64,000 bases of DNA from Streptomyces sp. NBC_01716. GTDB taxonomy: Bacteria; Actinomycetota; Actinomycetes; Streptomycetales; Streptomycetaceae. Below, one piece after another: positions 43,410 through 54,172 of the stretch. The stretch lies in the NCBI RefSeq assembly GCF_036248275.1, contig NZ_CP109181.1, positions 2,542,001 to 2,606,000 on the forward strand. The letters run 5' to 3'. Within the stretch, counting starts at the first letter, position 1. The number at the start of each line of letters is the position of its first letter. A program made the translations under genes and the position numbers. Under the pieces are notes generated by a model. It was given only the letters and a program-made list of their open reading frames with translations. It made no database searches and had not been told where the DNA came from.

Positions 43410-45391
43410 TCGGTCGCATTCCTGTCCTGGACGTCCGCCCTCTCGTCAACTGCGGGAAAAACCCCGCCAAGGCGGTGAGCGGAGAGACGTTCCAGGTCAC
43501 CGCGACCGTCTTCCGTGAGGGCCACGACGCCGTCGGCGCCAATGTCGTCCTGCGCGGCCCGGACGGCCGGCCCGGCCCCTGGACCCCCATGCGTGAGCTG
43601 GCCCCCGGCACCGACCGCTGGGGCGCCGACGTCACACCGACGACCGAGGGCCGGTGGACCTTCAAGGTGGAGGCGTGGAGCGATCCGCTCGCCACCTGGC
43701 GCCACGCCGCCGAGATCAAGATCCCGGCCGGGATCGACACGGACCTCGTCCTGGCCGAGGGCGCCGCGCTCTTCGAGCGGGCCGCCGCCGGTGTCCCCAA
43801 GCGGGACGGCCGCGAGGCGGTCCTGGCCGCCGTGGACGGTCTGCGCGACGAGCGCCGCCCCGCCGCCGCCCGGCTCGCCGCCGCCTTCACCCCGGAGGCC
43901 GACGAGGCCCTGTCCCGCCACCCGCTGCGCGAGCTGGTCTCCGCGTCGAAGCCGGTCAAGCTGCTGGTGGAGCGGGAGAGGGCGCTGTACGGCTCCTGGT
44001 ACGAGCTGTTCCCCCGCTCCGAGGGCGCCGTCGTCACCCCGGGCGAGCCCCCGGTCAGCGGCACGTTCAGAACCGCCGCCGAACGGCTGCCGGCCGTCGC
44101 CGCGATGGGCTTCGACGTCGTCTATCTGCCGCCGATCCATCCCATCGGCACCACGCACCGCAAGGGCCCCGACAACACGCTCACCCCGGGCCCCCACGAT
44201 GTCGGTGTCCCCTGGGCGATCGGCTCCGCCGACGGCGGCCACGACGCGATCCACCCCGACCTCGGCACGATCGAGGACTTCGACGCCTTCGTGGAGAAGG
44301 CCGCGTCACTCCGCATGGAGATCGCGCTGGACTTCGCCCTCCAGTGCTCGCCCGACCACCCCTGGGTGAAGGAACACCCCGAGTGGTTCCACCACCGCGC
44401 GGACGGCACGATCGCGTACGCGGAGAATCCGCCGAAGAAGTACCAGGACATCTATCCGATCGCCTTCGACCGCGACATGGACGGGCTCGTCGCGGAGACG
44501 CTGCGGGTGCTGCGGTACTGGATGGACCACGGGGTACGGATCTTCCGCGTCGACAATCCGCACACCAAGCCGGTCGTCTTCTGGCAGCGGGTGATCGCCG
44601 ACATCAACTCCACCGACCCCGATGTGATCTTCCTGGCCGAGGCGTTCACCCGGCCCGCCATGATGCACACCCTCGGCGCGATCGGATTCCAGCAGTCGTA
44701 CACGTACTTCACCTGGCGCAACACCAAGCAGGAACTGACGGAGTATCTGACCGACCTCTCGGGCGACCCGGCGTCGTACATGCGCCCGAACTTCTTCGTC
44801 AACACGCCCGACATCCTGCACGCCTATCTTCAGGAGGGCGGCCGTCCGGCATTCGAGGTACGCGCGGTACTCGCCGCGACGATGGTGCCGTCCTGGGGCG
44901 TCTACGCGGGGTATGAACTCATGGAGAACGCCCCGGCGAAGCCCGGGAGCGAGGAGTATCTGCATTCGGAGAAGTACGAGCTGCGCCCCCGGAACTGGGA
45001 ATCGGCGGAGCGAGAGGGACGCACCATCGCCCCGCTCATCACGGCGCTCAACCGGATCAGACGCCGGCACCCGGCGCTGCAGCAGCTGCGGGACATCCAC
45101 TTCCACCATGCCGACAACGACGCGGTCATCGCCTACAGCAAGCGCTCGGGCCCGGACGTCGTGCTGATCGTCGTGAACCTCGATCCGCACCACACCCAGG
45201 AGGCAACGGTCTCGTTGGACATGCCGCGGCTCGGCCTCGACTGGCACGAGACCGCCCCGGTGCGCGAAGAGCTCACCGGAGAGATCTACCACTGGGGCAG
45301 GGCCAACTACGTGCGCCTGGAGCCGGGTGTCACACCCGCGCACATCGTCGTTCTGCGACCGTCCCCGCCGATCGGAGGGTCACCCACATAA
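43406..45391 (+). CDS. glgE: Maltose-1-phosphate maltosyltransferase GlgE
   Basis: 661 residues as read, GH13_3 enzyme that transfers maltose from alpha-maltose-1-phosphate to glucan chains. After an N-terminal beta domain ([21 protein letters not shown]), the catalytic core shows [16 protein letters not shown], the nucleophile in [12 protein letters not shown], and the acid in [10 protein letters not shown]. The start ATG 43406 has only AGGTG upstream; an upstream frame with a better ribosome site probably codes the true N-terminus (see the 43326 entry). The stop TAA overlaps the treS ATG by one base. Confidence 0.95.
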   Translation: MIGRIPVLDVRPLVNCGKNPAKAVSGETFQVTATVFREGHDAVGANVVLRGPDGRPGPWTPMRELAPGTDRWGADVTPTTEGRWTFKVEAWSDPLATWRHAAEIKIPAGIDTDLVLAEGAALFERAAAGVPKRDGREAVLAAVDGLRDERRPAAARLAAAFTPEADEALSRHPLRELVSASKPVKLLVERERALYGSWYELFPRSEGAVVTPGEPPVSGTFRTAAERLPAVAAMGFDVVYLPPIHPIGTTHRKGPDNTLTPGPHDVGVPWAIGSADGGHDAIHPDLGTIEDFDAFVEKAASLRMEIALDFALQCSPDHPWVKEHPEWFHHRADGTIAYAENPPKKYQDIYPIAFDRDMDGLVAETLRVLRYWMDHGVRIFRVDNPHTKPVVFWQRVIADINSTDPDVIFLAEAFTRPAMMHTLGAIGFQQSYTYFTWRNTKQELTEYLTDLSGDPASYMRPNFFVNTPDILHAYLQEGGRPAFEVRAVLAATMVPSWGVYAGYELMENAPAKPGSEEYLHSEKYELRPRNWESAEREGRTIAPLITALNRIRRRHPALQQLRDIHFHHADNDAVIAYSKRSGPDVVLIVVNLDPHHTQEATVSLDMPRLGLDWHETAPVREELTGEIYHWGRANYVRLEPGVTPAHIVVLRPSPPIGGSPT

Positions 45392-47115
45392 TGATCATCA
45401 ATGAGCCTGTCCACGACAAGTTCGAGGACACTCCCGCGAAGGACCGTGACCCCGACTGGTTCAAGAGAGCCGTCTTCTACGAAGTCCTGGTGCGCTCGTT
45501 CCAGGACAGCAACGGCGACGGCGTCGGAGACCTCAAGGGCATCACCGCCAAACTGGACTATCTCCAGTGGCTCGGTGTCGACTGTCTCTGGCTGCCGCCG
45601 TTCTTCAAGTCGCCCCTGCGCGACGGCGGTTACGACGTCTCCGACTACACAGCCGTGCTGCCGGAGTTCGGCGACCTCGCCGACTTCGTGGAGTTCGTCG
45701 ACGCCGCCCACCAGCGTGGTATGCGCGTGATCATCGACTTCGTCATGAATCACACCAGCGACCAGCACGACTGGTTCCAGGAGTCCCGCAAGGACCCCGA
45801 CGGGCCGTACGGCGACTACTACGTCTGGGCCGACGACGACAAGCAGTTCCCGGAAGCGCGGATCATCTTCGTCGACACCGAGACGTCCAACTGGACCTTC
45901 GACCCGGTCCGCAAGCAGTACTACTGGCACCGCTTCTTCTCGCACCAGCCGGACCTCAACTACGAGAACCCGGCGGTCCGCGAGGAGATCGTCTCCGCGC
46001 TGCGCTTCTGGCTGGACCTGGGCATCGACGGTTTCCGGCTCGACGCCGTGCCGTACCTCTACCAGGAGGAGGGCACCGACTGCGAGAACCTGCCGGCCAC
46101 CCACGCCCTGCTGCGCGAGGTCCGCGAGATCATCGACACGCACTACCCGGACACGGTGCTGCTCGCCGAGGCCAACCAGTGGCCGGAGGACGTCGTCGAC
46201 TACTTCGGCGATTACGCCAAGGGCGGCGACGAGTGCCACATGGCGTTCCATTTCCCGGTGATGCCGCGGATCTTCATGGCCGTACGGCGCGAGTCCCGCT
46301 ACCCCGTCTCGGAGATCCTCTCCAAGACCCCGGCCATCCCGACCGGCTGCCAGTGGGGCATCTTCCTGCGCAACCACGACGAGTTGACGCTCGAAATGGT
46401 CACCGACGAAGAACGCGACTACATGTACGCGGAGTACGCCAAAGATCCGCGGATGCGCGCCAACATCGGCATCCGGCGCCGGCTGGCCTCGCTGCTGGAC
46501 AACGACCGCAACCAGATCGAGCTGTTCACCGCGCTGCTGCTGTCGCTGCCCGGCTCCCCGATCCTCTACTACGGGGACGAGATCGGGATGGGCGACAACA
46601 TCTGGCTCGGCGACCGCGACGCCGTACGGACCCCGATGCAGTGGACCCCCGACCGGAACGCGGGCTTCTCGTCCTGCGACCCCGGCCGGCTCTACCTCCC
46701 GACGATCATGGACCCGGTCTACGGCTACCAGGTCACCAATGTCGAGGCCGCGATGGCGTCGCCGTCGTCGCTGCTGCACTGGACACGCCGCATGATCGAG
46801 ATCCGTAAGCAGAACCCGGCCTTCGGGCTCGGCTCGTACACGGAACTGCCGTCGACGAATCCGGCCGTGCTCGCGTTCCTGCGCGAGGCACCGTCGCAGG
46901 ACGGCAACGGTGACGACCTGGTGCTCTGCGTGCACAACTTCTCACGCTTCGCACAGCCCACGGAGCTGGATCTGCAGGCGTTCAGCGGGCGCAACCCGGT
47001 GGAGCTGATCGGCGGGGTGCGCTTCCCGGCGATCGGAGACTGGCCCTATCTGCTGACGCTGGCGGGCCACGGCTTCTACTGGTTCCGGCTCAGGCAGGAC
47101 CCGACGCCGGCCTGA
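45391..47115 (+). CDS. treS: Trehalose synthase / maltose glucosyltransferase TreS
   Basis: 574 residues, GH13_16. It interconverts maltose and trehalose and feeds maltose to maltokinase. Motifs: [21 protein letters not shown] (nucleophile Asp), [11 protein letters not shown] (acid/base Glu), [12 protein letters not shown] (third Asp). There is no fused maltokinase domain; a separate mak gene follows. It is coupled to glgE by a one-base overlap. Confidence 0.96.
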   Translation: MIINEPVHDKFEDTPAKDRDPDWFKRAVFYEVLVRSFQDSNGDGVGDLKGITAKLDYLQWLGVDCLWLPPFFKSPLRDGGYDVSDYTAVLPEFGDLADFVEFVDAAHQRGMRVIIDFVMNHTSDQHDWFQESRKDPDGPYGDYYVWADDDKQFPEARIIFVDTETSNWTFDPVRKQYYWHRFFSHQPDLNYENPAVREEIVSALRFWLDLGIDGFRLDAVPYLYQEEGTDCENLPATHALLREVREIIDTHYPDTVLLAEANQWPEDVVDYFGDYAKGGDECHMAFHFPVMPRIFMAVRRESRYPVSEILSKTPAIPTGCQWGIFLRNHDELTLEMVTDEERDYMYAEYAKDPRMRANIGIRRRLASLLDNDRNQIELFTALLLSLPGSPILYYGDEIGMGDNIWLGDRDAVRTPMQWTPDRNAGFSSCDPGRLYLPTIMDPVYGYQVTNVEAAMASPSSLLHWTRRMIEIRKQNPAFGLGSYTELPSTNPAVLAFLREAPSQDGNGDDLVLCVHNFSRFAQPTELDLQAFSGRNPVELIGGVRFPAIGDWPYLLTLAGHGFYWFRLRQDPTPA

Positions 47116-47132
47116 CGCGGACAGGACCCGTC

Positions 47133-47160
47133 GCGGGGCGGCCGATTACCGCCGCCCCGC
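47133..47160. terminator. Hairpin between treS and mak
   Basis: GCGGGGCGGC-CGATTACC-GCCGCCCCGC, a 10-base stem 17 bases after the treS stop. It suggests that mak-glgB also have their own promoter in the 200 bases that follow. Confidence 0.65.
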
Positions 47161-47361
47161 ACGGGGCAGCATCCCCGACATCGAGTGCTCCGTGGAATCG
47201 AACAGTCCGTCGTACGGATTCCCGAAGCCGGACAGGACACGGCCCCGCGGTCCCCGTACGGGCCATCCTCACCCGACACGTCCCGCACAGCCGGACTCCG
47301 TTGCCGCAATCCGGGACACTCTGCGCATCCTGTGGTGTGCCCGGGGAAAGGACGCGATGCC

Positions 47362-48831
47362 ATGTCGAAGGCTGCATCCGCCCGGAGCTCACCAGGCCCC
47401 GGCGCCGCGCTCCCGCCCGCCGGAGCCGCGAGGCTGGTCGACTCCCTCACCCCGCTGCTCCACGAGTGGCTGCCACGACAGCGCTGGTTCGCGGGCAAGG
47501 GCCGGCCCATCACGGGGTTCTCGGCCCTCGCCGCCACCGAGCTGATGCCCCCGGCCGGCGAGGGCCCCACGCCCGGCCTGCTCCATCTCCTGGTGCGCGT
47601 CGAACAGCGCGCCACCCCCGACCTGGACGCGCCGCCCGTCCCCGTCCCGCCCACCGACGACTGCTACCAGCTGCTCCTCGGTGTCCGGTCCGCCCTGCCG
47701 CCGGAGCTCGCCGCCGCCCGTATCGGCGTCGTCGACACCGGGCCGCTGGCCGGCCGGGTCGTCTACGAGGCGCTGCACGACCCGCGCCTCGCCGATCTGC
47801 TGCTGGAGCGGCTGCGCTCCCCCGGCGCCCTGGGGCCGCTGCGCTTCGACCGGGCGGTGGAGATCCCGGCGGGGCTCGTGCCACGGCTGCTCGGCGCGGA
47901 GCAGTCGAACTCCTCGCTCGTGTACGGCGAGGAGTACATCCTCAAGATCCTCCGCCGGGTCTTCCCCGGTGCCAACCCCGATCTGGAACTGCCCCTCGCC
48001 CTCGCCCGCCAGGGCTCCCGGCGGGTGCCGTCGCCGGTCGCCTGGTTCCAGGCCGTGGACGGCGGGGCCGGGCAGGAGCCGCTGACGCTGGGGGTGCTCC
48101 AGCCGTTCCTCAAGGACTCCGAGGACGGCTGGCAGCTGGCGCTGCGCGCGCTGGCGGACGGCAGCGCCTTCACCGACGAGGCGCGGGCGCTGGGGCGCGC
48201 CACCGCCGAGGTGCATCTCGCGCTGGCCGCCGCGCTGCCCACGGTGTCGCTGGGGCCACGGCAGACGGCTCAGCTGGCGGAGGCCATGTCCGGGCGGCTC
48301 GACGCCACCGCACAGGCGGTGCCCGCGCTGCTGCCGTACGTCACGGGGCTCCGTACGGCCTTCGACGCGCTCGCCCGGTCCGGGAACGGGGGCGACGAGA
48401 GGGCCGCGGGCGCCGCCCGGGTCACGCGGGCGCAGCGCGTGCACGGCGATCTGCATCTGGGCCAGACGCTGCGGACACCGGACGGCGAGTGGTCCCTGAT
48501 CGACTTCGAGGGCGAACCCGCCCGCCCTCTGACCGAGCGCCGCCGCCCGCAGCCCGCGGTGCGCGACGTGGCGGGCATGCTCCGCTCGTTCGACTACGCC
48601 GCCCGCTCCCACGAGCCCTGGCACCCCGACTGGGCGGAGCGCTGCCGGTCGGCGTACTGCGACGGTTACGGCGAGGCGACGGGCAGCGACCCGCGCGAGG
48701 ACGCCGCGCTGCTGCGGGCGTACGAGACGGACAAGGCGGTGTACGAGGTGCTGTACGAGGCCAGGAACCGTCCCGACTGGCTGCCCGTGCCGATGGCGGC
48801 GATCCACCGCCTGGCCGGTCACCGGCCCTGA
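47362..48831 (+). CDS. mak: Maltokinase (Mak/Pep2)
   Basis: 489 residues, aminoglycoside-phosphotransferase-like fold that makes maltose-1-phosphate for GlgE. The N-terminal cap begins with [19 protein letters not shown]. The kinase core has the catalytic loop [29 protein letters not shown] (seen as HGDLHLGQ and IDFEGEP). ATG 47362 has AAAGGA upstream. About 55 bases separate it from glgB, so the two are probably co-transcribed. Confidence 0.95.
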   Translation: MSKAASARSSPGPGAALPPAGAARLVDSLTPLLHEWLPRQRWFAGKGRPITGFSALAATELMPPAGEGPTPGLLHLLVRVEQRATPDLDAPPVPVPPTDDCYQLLLGVRSALPPELAAARIGVVDTGPLAGRVVYEALHDPRLADLLLERLRSPGALGPLRFDRAVEIPAGLVPRLLGAEQSNSSLVYGEEYILKILRRVFPGANPDLELPLALARQGSRRVPSPVAWFQAVDGGAGQEPLTLGVLQPFLKDSEDGWQLALRALADGSAFTDEARALGRATAEVHLALAAALPTVSLGPRQTAQLAEAMSGRLDATAQAVPALLPYVTGLRTAFDALARSGNGGDERAAGAARVTRAQRVHGDLHLGQTLRTPDGEWSLIDFEGEPARPLTERRRPQPAVRDVAGMLRSFDYAARSHEPWHPDWAERCRSAYCDGYGEATGSDPREDAALLRAYETDKAVYEVLYEARNRPDWLPVPMAAIHRLAGHRP

Positions 48832-48887
48832 GACCCACTGCCGACACGTCCGAGACCCCTTCATCCCCCGCCGAGGAGGCAGCCTCC

Positions 48888-51275
48888 GTGACCGCCCGCC
48901 CGCCGTCCGAGAATCCGTCTGAGCCGCAGCCGCCCGCGAAGGAGGGAAAGGAAGCGAAGGAAGGCAAGGCAGGGAAGGCGCCCAAACCTCCGAAGCCGCC
49001 GAAGCCCCCGAAGCCGGCCAAGGACGCCCGTACGCCCGCTCCGCCGCTCCCGGATTCCGACCGGCACCGGCTGCTCGGCGGCTCGCACCACGACCCGCAC
49101 GCCGTGCTCGGCGCCCACCCCGGGAAGGGCGGCGTCGTCGTCCGCGCGCTGCGGCCGTACGCGAAGGCCGTGACCGTCGTCGCGAAGGACCTGCGGGCCC
49201 CGTTGCACGACGACGGCGACGGTTTCTTCTCCGGCGTACTGCCGTGGCGCAAGGTCCCCGAGTACTCGCTGCTGGTGCGCTACGGCGCGGCGGCCGACGA
49301 GAGCGGCACCACCGGCGCCGAGGTGGACGAGGCCGCCGGCGTCGACGAGGTGGAGGTGCGGGATCCGTACCGCTTCCGGCCCACGCTCGGCGATCTCGAC
49401 CTGCATCTCATCGGTGAGGGCAGGCACGAGGAGCTGTGGCGGGCGCTCGGCGCACACCCGATGGTCCACGAGGGCGTCACGGGCACCCGGTTCACCGTCT
49501 GGGCACCGGACGCGCAGGGCGTGCGGATCTCCGGTGACTTCAACTACTGGGACGGCACGGTCTACCCGATGCGCTCGCTCGGCTCGACCGGTGTGTGGGA
49601 GCTGTTCGTGCCGGGCGTCGGCGAGGGCGCGCTCTACAAGTTCGACATCACCCGGCCCGACGGGACGCACACGCTCCGCGCCGACCCGATGGCCCGCCGC
49701 ACCGAAGTGCCGCCGTCGACCGCGTCGATCGTCACCGAGGCGCACCATGTGTGGCACGACGAGGAGTGGATGGCACGGCGCGGGGATCTGCCCGTGCACG
49801 AGGCCCCGTTCTCCGTGTACGAGGTCCATCTCGCCTCCTGGCGACCTGGACTGACATACCGTCAACTCGCCCTCCAGCTCCCGGCGTACGTCAAGGACCT
49901 CGGCTTCACACATGTCGAGCTGATGCCGGTCGCCGAGCATCCCTTCGGCGGTTCCTGGGGCTACCAGGTCACCGGCTTCTACGCCCCGACCGCCCGGATG
50001 GGCACGCCCGACGACTTCCGCTTCCTGGTCGACGCGCTGCACCGCGCGGGCATCGGGGTGATCGTGGACTGGGTGCCGGCGCACTTCCCGAAGGACGAGT
50101 GGGCGCTGGCCCGGTTCGACGGCAGGCCGCTGTACGAGCACGCGGACCCCTCGCGCGCCGAGCATCCCGACTGGGGCACGCTGGAGTTCGACTTCGGCCG
50201 CACCGAGGTGCGCAACTTCCTTGTCGCCAACGCCGTGTACTGGTGCGAGGAGTTCCACATCGACGGTCTGCGGGTCGACGCCGTCGCCTCGATGCTCTAT
50301 CTGGACTACTCGCGCGAGGCCGGCGAGTGGTCGCCGAACGAGTACGGCGGCCGGGAGAATCTGGACGCGGTCGCCTTCCTCCAGGAGATGAACGCGACCG
50401 TCTACCGCCGCTGTCCGGGAGTCGTCACGATCGCCGAGGAGTCCACGGCCTGGGACGGCGTCACCCGCGCGACGCACCATGTGGGGCCCGGGGGCTTCGG
50501 GGGTCTCGGCTTCGGCCTGAAGTGGAACATGGGCTGGATGCACGACTCCCTGGACTACGTCTCCAAGGAGCCGGTGCACCGCAAGTACCACCACAGCGAG
50601 ATGACGTTCTCGATGGTGTACGCGTACAGCGAGAACTACGTCCTGCCGATCTCGCACGACGAAGTCGTCCACGGGAAGCGGTCGCTGGTCTCCAAGATGC
50701 CGGGCGACTGGTGGCAGCAGCGGGCCAACCACCGGGCGTACCTCGGCTACATGTGGGCGCACCCGGGCAAGCAACTCCTCTTCATGGGGCAGGAGTTCGC
50801 CCAGGGCGCGGAGTGGTCGGAGGGCCACGGCCCGGACTGGTGGCTGCTCGACCCGTCGTATACGGCGGAGGCCGACCATCGCGGCGTACGGGACCTGGTG
50901 CGGGACCTGAACACGGTCTACGGCCGGACCCCGGCTCTCTGGCAGCGCGACACCGTCCCCGAGGGCTTCTCCTGGGTGGAGGGCGACGCCGGGGAGGACA
51001 ACGTGTTCGCGTTCCTGCGCTTCGACGCGGCGGGCGCGCCGCTGCTGGCCGTCTCCAACTTCTCGCCGGTGGTACGGCACGAGTACCGCATCGGCGTTCC
51101 GGAGGGCACCTCGGGCTGGACGGAGGTCATCAACACCGACGCGGGGCGTTACGGCGGCGGGGACGTGTTCAACCTGGACACGCTCAAGCCGGACGCGGTC
51201 CCGGCACACGGCCGCCCGGCGAGCATCCGGCTGACGCTGCCGCCACTGGCGACGCTGTGGCTGAAGCCGGTCTGA
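48888..51275 (+). CDS. glgB: 1,4-alpha-glucan branching enzyme GlgB
   Basis: 795 residues, GH13_9. It introduces alpha-1,6 branches into the glucan made by GlgE. The N-terminus is a Lys/Pro-rich stretch ([13 protein letters not shown], about 30-46), then two N-domains (N1, and CBM48 with [24 protein letters not shown]), the catalytic barrel with [24 protein letters not shown] and [10 protein letters not shown], and a C-terminal beta domain. GTG 48888 has GAGGAGG upstream. The basic extension is longer than in enteric GlgB. Confidence 0.96.
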   Translation: MTARPPSENPSEPQPPAKEGKEAKEGKAGKAPKPPKPPKPPKPAKDARTPAPPLPDSDRHRLLGGSHHDPHAVLGAHPGKGGVVVRALRPYAKAVTVVAKDLRAPLHDDGDGFFSGVLPWRKVPEYSLLVRYGAAADESGTTGAEVDEAAGVDEVEVRDPYRFRPTLGDLDLHLIGEGRHEELWRALGAHPMVHEGVTGTRFTVWAPDAQGVRISGDFNYWDGTVYPMRSLGSTGVWELFVPGVGEGALYKFDITRPDGTHTLRADPMARRTEVPPSTASIVTEAHHVWHDEEWMARRGDLPVHEAPFSVYEVHLASWRPGLTYRQLALQLPAYVKDLGFTHVELMPVAEHPFGGSWGYQVTGFYAPTARMGTPDDFRFLVDALHRAGIGVIVDWVPAHFPKDEWALARFDGRPLYEHADPSRAEHPDWGTLEFDFGRTEVRNFLVANAVYWCEEFHIDGLRVDAVASMLYLDYSREAGEWSPNEYGGRENLDAVAFLQEMNATVYRRCPGVVTIAEESTAWDGVTRATHHVGPGGFGGLGFGLKWNMGWMHDSLDYVSKEPVHRKYHHSEMTFSMVYAYSENYVLPISHDEVVHGKRSLVSKMPGDWWQQRANHRAYLGYMWAHPGKQLLFMGQEFAQGAEWSEGHGPDWWLLDPSYTAEADHRGVRDLVRDLNTVYGRTPALWQRDTVPEGFSWVEGDAGEDNVFAFLRFDAAGAPLLAVSNFSPVVRHEYRIGVPEGTSGWTEVINTDAGRYGGGDVFNLDTLKPDAVPAHGRPASIRLTLPPLATLWLKPV

Positions 51276-51294
51276 TCCGTGGGCCGGACGAGGC

Positions 51295-51459
51295 TCAGCA
51301 GGATGAGCCGGCGCGCGTGGCGGCCGGCGGACGGTCGCACGCCGGGGCGTTCTGCGCGGACAGCACCAGCGCGACGACCGTCGCCGCCACGGCGAGTACC
51401 GCCGCCACCCTGCCCGCGCAGGCGCGTCCGCGCCTCCCGCCGCTTCTCGTACGACGCAT
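51295..51459 (-). CDS. Small single-helix membrane or secreted peptide
   Basis: 54-residue frame with ATG 51459 and a strong GGGGGAGAC ribosome site. It has an Arg-rich N-terminus (MRRTRSGGRRGRACAGR), one hydrophobic segment (VAAVLAVAATVVALVLSA) and a short tail with two Cys (CDRPP...SSC). This is a type II membrane anchor or signal peptide pattern. It lies downstream of the helD-like gene on the same strand, about 50 bases away. No family recognised. Confidence 0.5.
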   Translation of the reverse strand: MRRTRSGGRRGRACAGRVAAVLAVAATVVALVLSAQNAPACDRPPAATRAGSSC

Positions 51460-51507
51460 GTCTCCCCCGTTGTGGACACGACGACCGTGCCTCTCCGGGG
51501 GCGGGGT

Positions 51508-53814
51508 TCACGACCCGGTCGGCCCTCCGGTGGCGCTCTCGTAAGCGAGCCGGGGCGGGACGGTGACATTCCTTACGATGCCGAGCCGCTGCGTCGCGCG
51601 GGTCAGCGCCACGTACAGGTCGTTCGTGCCACGCGGCGAACCGTCCAGAACCGCCTCCGGATCGACGACGATCACCGTGTCGAACTCCAGCCCCTTCGCC
51701 TGCCGGGGATCGAGCAGCACGACCGGCCTGGTGAGGTCGGGCTCGACTCCCCAGGAGGCGTCGGGGAGTTCGGCCGCGAGCGCGGGCAGCAGCGCGCCGG
51801 GGGCGATCACCGCGAGCCGCCCGTCGGCGCCGTGTTCCGCCGCGTGCGACGCGGCGTGCCCGACGGCGCTCGCGGCGGCCGTACGTACGACGTCGTCCGG
51901 CTTCACCTCGCGCACCCATGGCCCGGCCCCCGTCGAACGGACCGAGCGCGGCGGCTCGAAGGACGGGTCCTCCAGCCGTCTGACCTCGGCGGCGACGGCC
52001 ATGATCTCGGCGGGCGTACGGTAGTTGACGCCGAGCCGTACATGCTCCCAGCGCTCGCCGACGTACGGCCGCAGGATCTGCTGCCAGGAGTCGCAGCCGG
52101 CCACGTCGCCGGTCTGCGCCGGGTCGCCGACCAGGGTCATGGAGCGGGCCGGGCAGCGGCGCATCAGCAACCGCCAGGCCATCGCGGACAGTTCCTGCGC
52201 CTCGTCTACCACGATGTGCCCGAAGGCCCAGGTACGGTCGGCGGCGGCCCGTTCGGCGGCGCTGCGGGTGTCGGACTCCTCCTGGCGCTCGGCGAGGCGT
52301 TCGGCGTCGATGAGGTCGTGCGCGAGCAGGACCTCCGACTCCTCCTCGTCCTTGTCCTCGAACTCGTAGGTGCGGGAGCCGTAACTCAGCTCCAACACCC
52401 CCTGCGCGTAAGCGATCCGCTCGCGGCGCTCGGCCTCGGCGGCGGCACGCGCCGCGGCATCGTCCTCGCCCAGCAGCTCCGCGGCCTCGTCCAGGAGGGG
52501 TACGTCGGCGGGCGTCCAGTGGTCGGCGCCGCTGACCTGACGCCGGATCAACTCCTCGTCGCCATCGGGGAGATGGGTGGGATCGGCGAGGTAGTCGGCG
52601 ACGAGGTCCTGCGGGGTGAGGGTGGGCCAGAGCTCGTCGACGGCCGCCTGCACCGCCGGGCTGGTGGCGATCGCCTTGCCCAACTGCGCGATATCGGTGG
52701 GGTCGAGGAGGTTCGGGCCGCCGTACGGGTCGGCGCCGAGCCGCTCGGTGAGCTGTTCGGTGAGGGAGTCGATGACGGAGAAGGCGAAGTGGGGCCGGGC
52801 GAGATTGTGCGGGAGGCCGGCGTTACGCGCGCTCGCGCGCGCGTCCTCGGCCATCGCCCGGTCCAGGTACAGCGTTCCGTCGTCGTGCTCGATCTCGATG
52901 TGCGGATCGGGCACCCGCTGCCGGTCGCGCAGCGCGGCGGCAAGCGCGCCCGCCATCTCGGCGCGGCCCTTGACGGCCGCGGCGGCCGGGGTGTCGGTCG
53001 CGGTGGCCCGTACACCGGGGAAGAGTTCACCGGTCGTCGCCAGCAGCACACCGGTCTCGCCGAGGGAGGGCAGCACCTCGCCGATGTACCCGAGGAAGGC
53101 GGGGTTGGGCCCGACGATCAGCACGGCACGCCGGGCGAGTTGCTCGCGGTGCGCGTACAGCAGATAGGCGGCCCTGTGCAGCGCGACGGCGGTCTTCCCG
53201 GTCCCCGGCCCGCCTTCGACGACGAGGACGCCGCGGTGCGGGGCGCGGATGACGCGGTCCTGCTCGGCCTGGATGGTCCGCACGATGTCGGTCATCCGCC
53301 CGGTCCGCGCCGAGTCGAGCGCGGCGAGCAGCACGGCGTCGCCGTCCGGGTCCTCGTACCCGGTGCGGGTGGTGTCGCTGAGATCCATGATCTCGTCGTG
53401 GAGCGCCGTGACCCGGCGGCCCTCGGTGGTGATGTGCCGGCGGCGGCGCAGACCCATCGTCGAATAACCGGTGGCGAGATAGAAAGGACGGGCCACGGGA
53501 GCGCGCCAGTCGATGAGCAGCGGGGTGCGTTCGGCGTCGTCCAGGCGCATTCCGATGCGCCCGATGTGGTGGGTGACACCGTCCATGAGATCGATACGGC
53601 CGAAACAGAGTCCGGTCTCGACCGCATTCAGCGTGGTGACGGTGGTGGAGTGCTCGGCGACCCGGATGTCCCGCTCCACCATGGCCTGCCGACCGGTGCT
53701 GACCTGGCTGATCGACGTGCGTACGGCGGCTTCGGCCTGCTCCCTGAGCGCGTCGAGACGCTCATGGAGGAGCGAGACGAATTGCTGTTCGCTCCGCAAT
53801 TCCTCGGTTGACAA
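51508..53814 (-). CDS. HelD-family RNA polymerase-associated helicase
   Basis: 768 residues, UvrD-like superfamily 1 ATPase of the HelD type. HelD proteins release stalled RNA polymerase; a streptomycete relative (HelR) displaces rifamycin. Walker A is GGPGTGKTAVALHRAAYLL, motif II VVDEAQELS, motif III LVGDPAQTGD, motif VI LYVALTRATQRL. The N-terminal coiled coil (EQQFVSLLHERLDALREQAEAAV) is the part that enters the polymerase channel. The start is taken as TTG 53814 (LSTEELRSEQQF) with GGGG upstream; sequence further 5' looks non-coding. No rifamycin-associated element is seen upstream. Confidence 0.93.
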   Translation of the reverse strand: MSTEELRSEQQFVSLLHERLDALREQAEAAVRTSISQVSTGRQAMVERDIRVAEHSTTVTTLNAVETGLCFGRIDLMDGVTHHIGRIGMRLDDAERTPLLIDWRAPVARPFYLATGYSTMGLRRRRHITTEGRRVTALHDEIMDLSDTTRTGYEDPDGDAVLLAALDSARTGRMTDIVRTIQAEQDRVIRAPHRGVLVVEGGPGTGKTAVALHRAAYLLYAHREQLARRAVLIVGPNPAFLGYIGEVLPSLGETGVLLATTGELFPGVRATATDTPAAAAVKGRAEMAGALAAALRDRQRVPDPHIEIEHDDGTLYLDRAMAEDARASARNAGLPHNLARPHFAFSVIDSLTEQLTERLGADPYGGPNLLDPTDIAQLGKAIATSPAVQAAVDELWPTLTPQDLVADYLADPTHLPDGDEELIRRQVSGADHWTPADVPLLDEAAELLGEDDAAARAAAEAERRERIAYAQGVLELSYGSRTYEFEDKDEEESEVLLAHDLIDAERLAERQEESDTRSAAERAAADRTWAFGHIVVDEAQELSAMAWRLLMRRCPARSMTLVGDPAQTGDVAGCDSWQQILRPYVGERWEHVRLGVNYRTPAEIMAVAAEVRRLEDPSFEPPRSVRSTGAGPWVREVKPDDVVRTAAASAVGHAASHAAEHGADGRLAVIAPGALLPALAAELPDASWGVEPDLTRPVVLLDPRQAKGLEFDTVIVVDPEAVLDGSPRGTNDLYVALTRATQRLGIVRNVTVPPRLAYESATGGPTGS

Positions 53815-53856
53815 TTCGACCCCTGTCCGATAAGCTCTGCTCAGTAAGTTGCTTTT

Positions 53857-53890
53857 GACTTTCCATAGGAGATGTTCAGTCAGGAAAGTC
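53857..53890. promoter_or_regulatory. Inverted repeat upstream of the helD-like gene
   Basis: GACTTTCC and GGAAAGTC, 8-base arms with an 18-base spacer, 43 bases upstream of the proposed start. AT-rich for this genome and well placed as a promoter or operator. Confidence 0.45.
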
Positions 53891-53914
53891 GAAACACCCA
53901 ATATACGCAGAGCG

Positions 53915-53950
53915 ATACCCCGGCCGTCAATTCGGTGCCGGGGTATTTTT
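53915..53950 (+). terminator. U-tract terminator on the plus strand, antisense to the helD leader
   Basis: ATACCCCGGC-(12 bases)-GCCGGGGTAT is a perfect 10-base stem followed by TTTT on the plus strand. This is a textbook intrinsic terminator, unusual in Streptomyces. No annotated plus-strand gene ends here, so it implies a short plus-strand RNA or a leader fragment. Confidence 0.7.
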
Positions 53951-53991
53951 GTGCGCGGAGCAGGGGCGGGCGGGGGCCGCCGTGGGGCGCT

Positions 53992-54172
53992 CTAGGGCGT
54001 GTTTGAGAAGTAGCGTCGTCCGCCCATCGGGCGGGGCCCACGGCGTCTGGTGCGTGCGATCGCAAGGCGGAGGATCAGCCCCGTACTGGACGTACTTGGA
54101 TGACTCCGACAACGCAGCGAGCGCGCGTGCCAGGCGTCGTGGGCCAGACGGGACTTCTCAAACACGCCCTAG
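53992..54172. repeat. MITE-like palindromic element 2 (CTAG ends)
   Basis: 181 bases with 20-base perfect terminal repeats, CTAGGGCGTGTTTGAGAAGT and its complement at 54153-54172. The interior continues as an imperfect hairpin (GGCCCACGGCGTCTGG versus CCAGGCGTCGTGGGCC). It shares the internal blocks CGTCTGGTGCG, ATCGCAAGGCG and CCAGGCG with element 1 at 9499-9666. No open frame. The right CTAG provides the TAG stop of the thioredoxin gene. Confidence 0.8.

Noticed and set aside
47301..51275. 1324-residue frame through mak into glgB
   Set aside because: The first 529 codons are a shadow of mak; the GlgB family begins after GTG 48888 with a GAGGAGG site.
53815..53901. Upstream extension of the helD-like gene
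   Set aside because: AT-rich, contains the inverted repeat and does not match HelD N-termini; TTG 53814 fits better.
53815..53990. Rifamycin-associated element upstream of the helD-like gene
   Set aside because: I looked for a GGGGCTTGCGGCAAGCCCC-like dyad and found none, so HelR-type rifamycin control is not supported.
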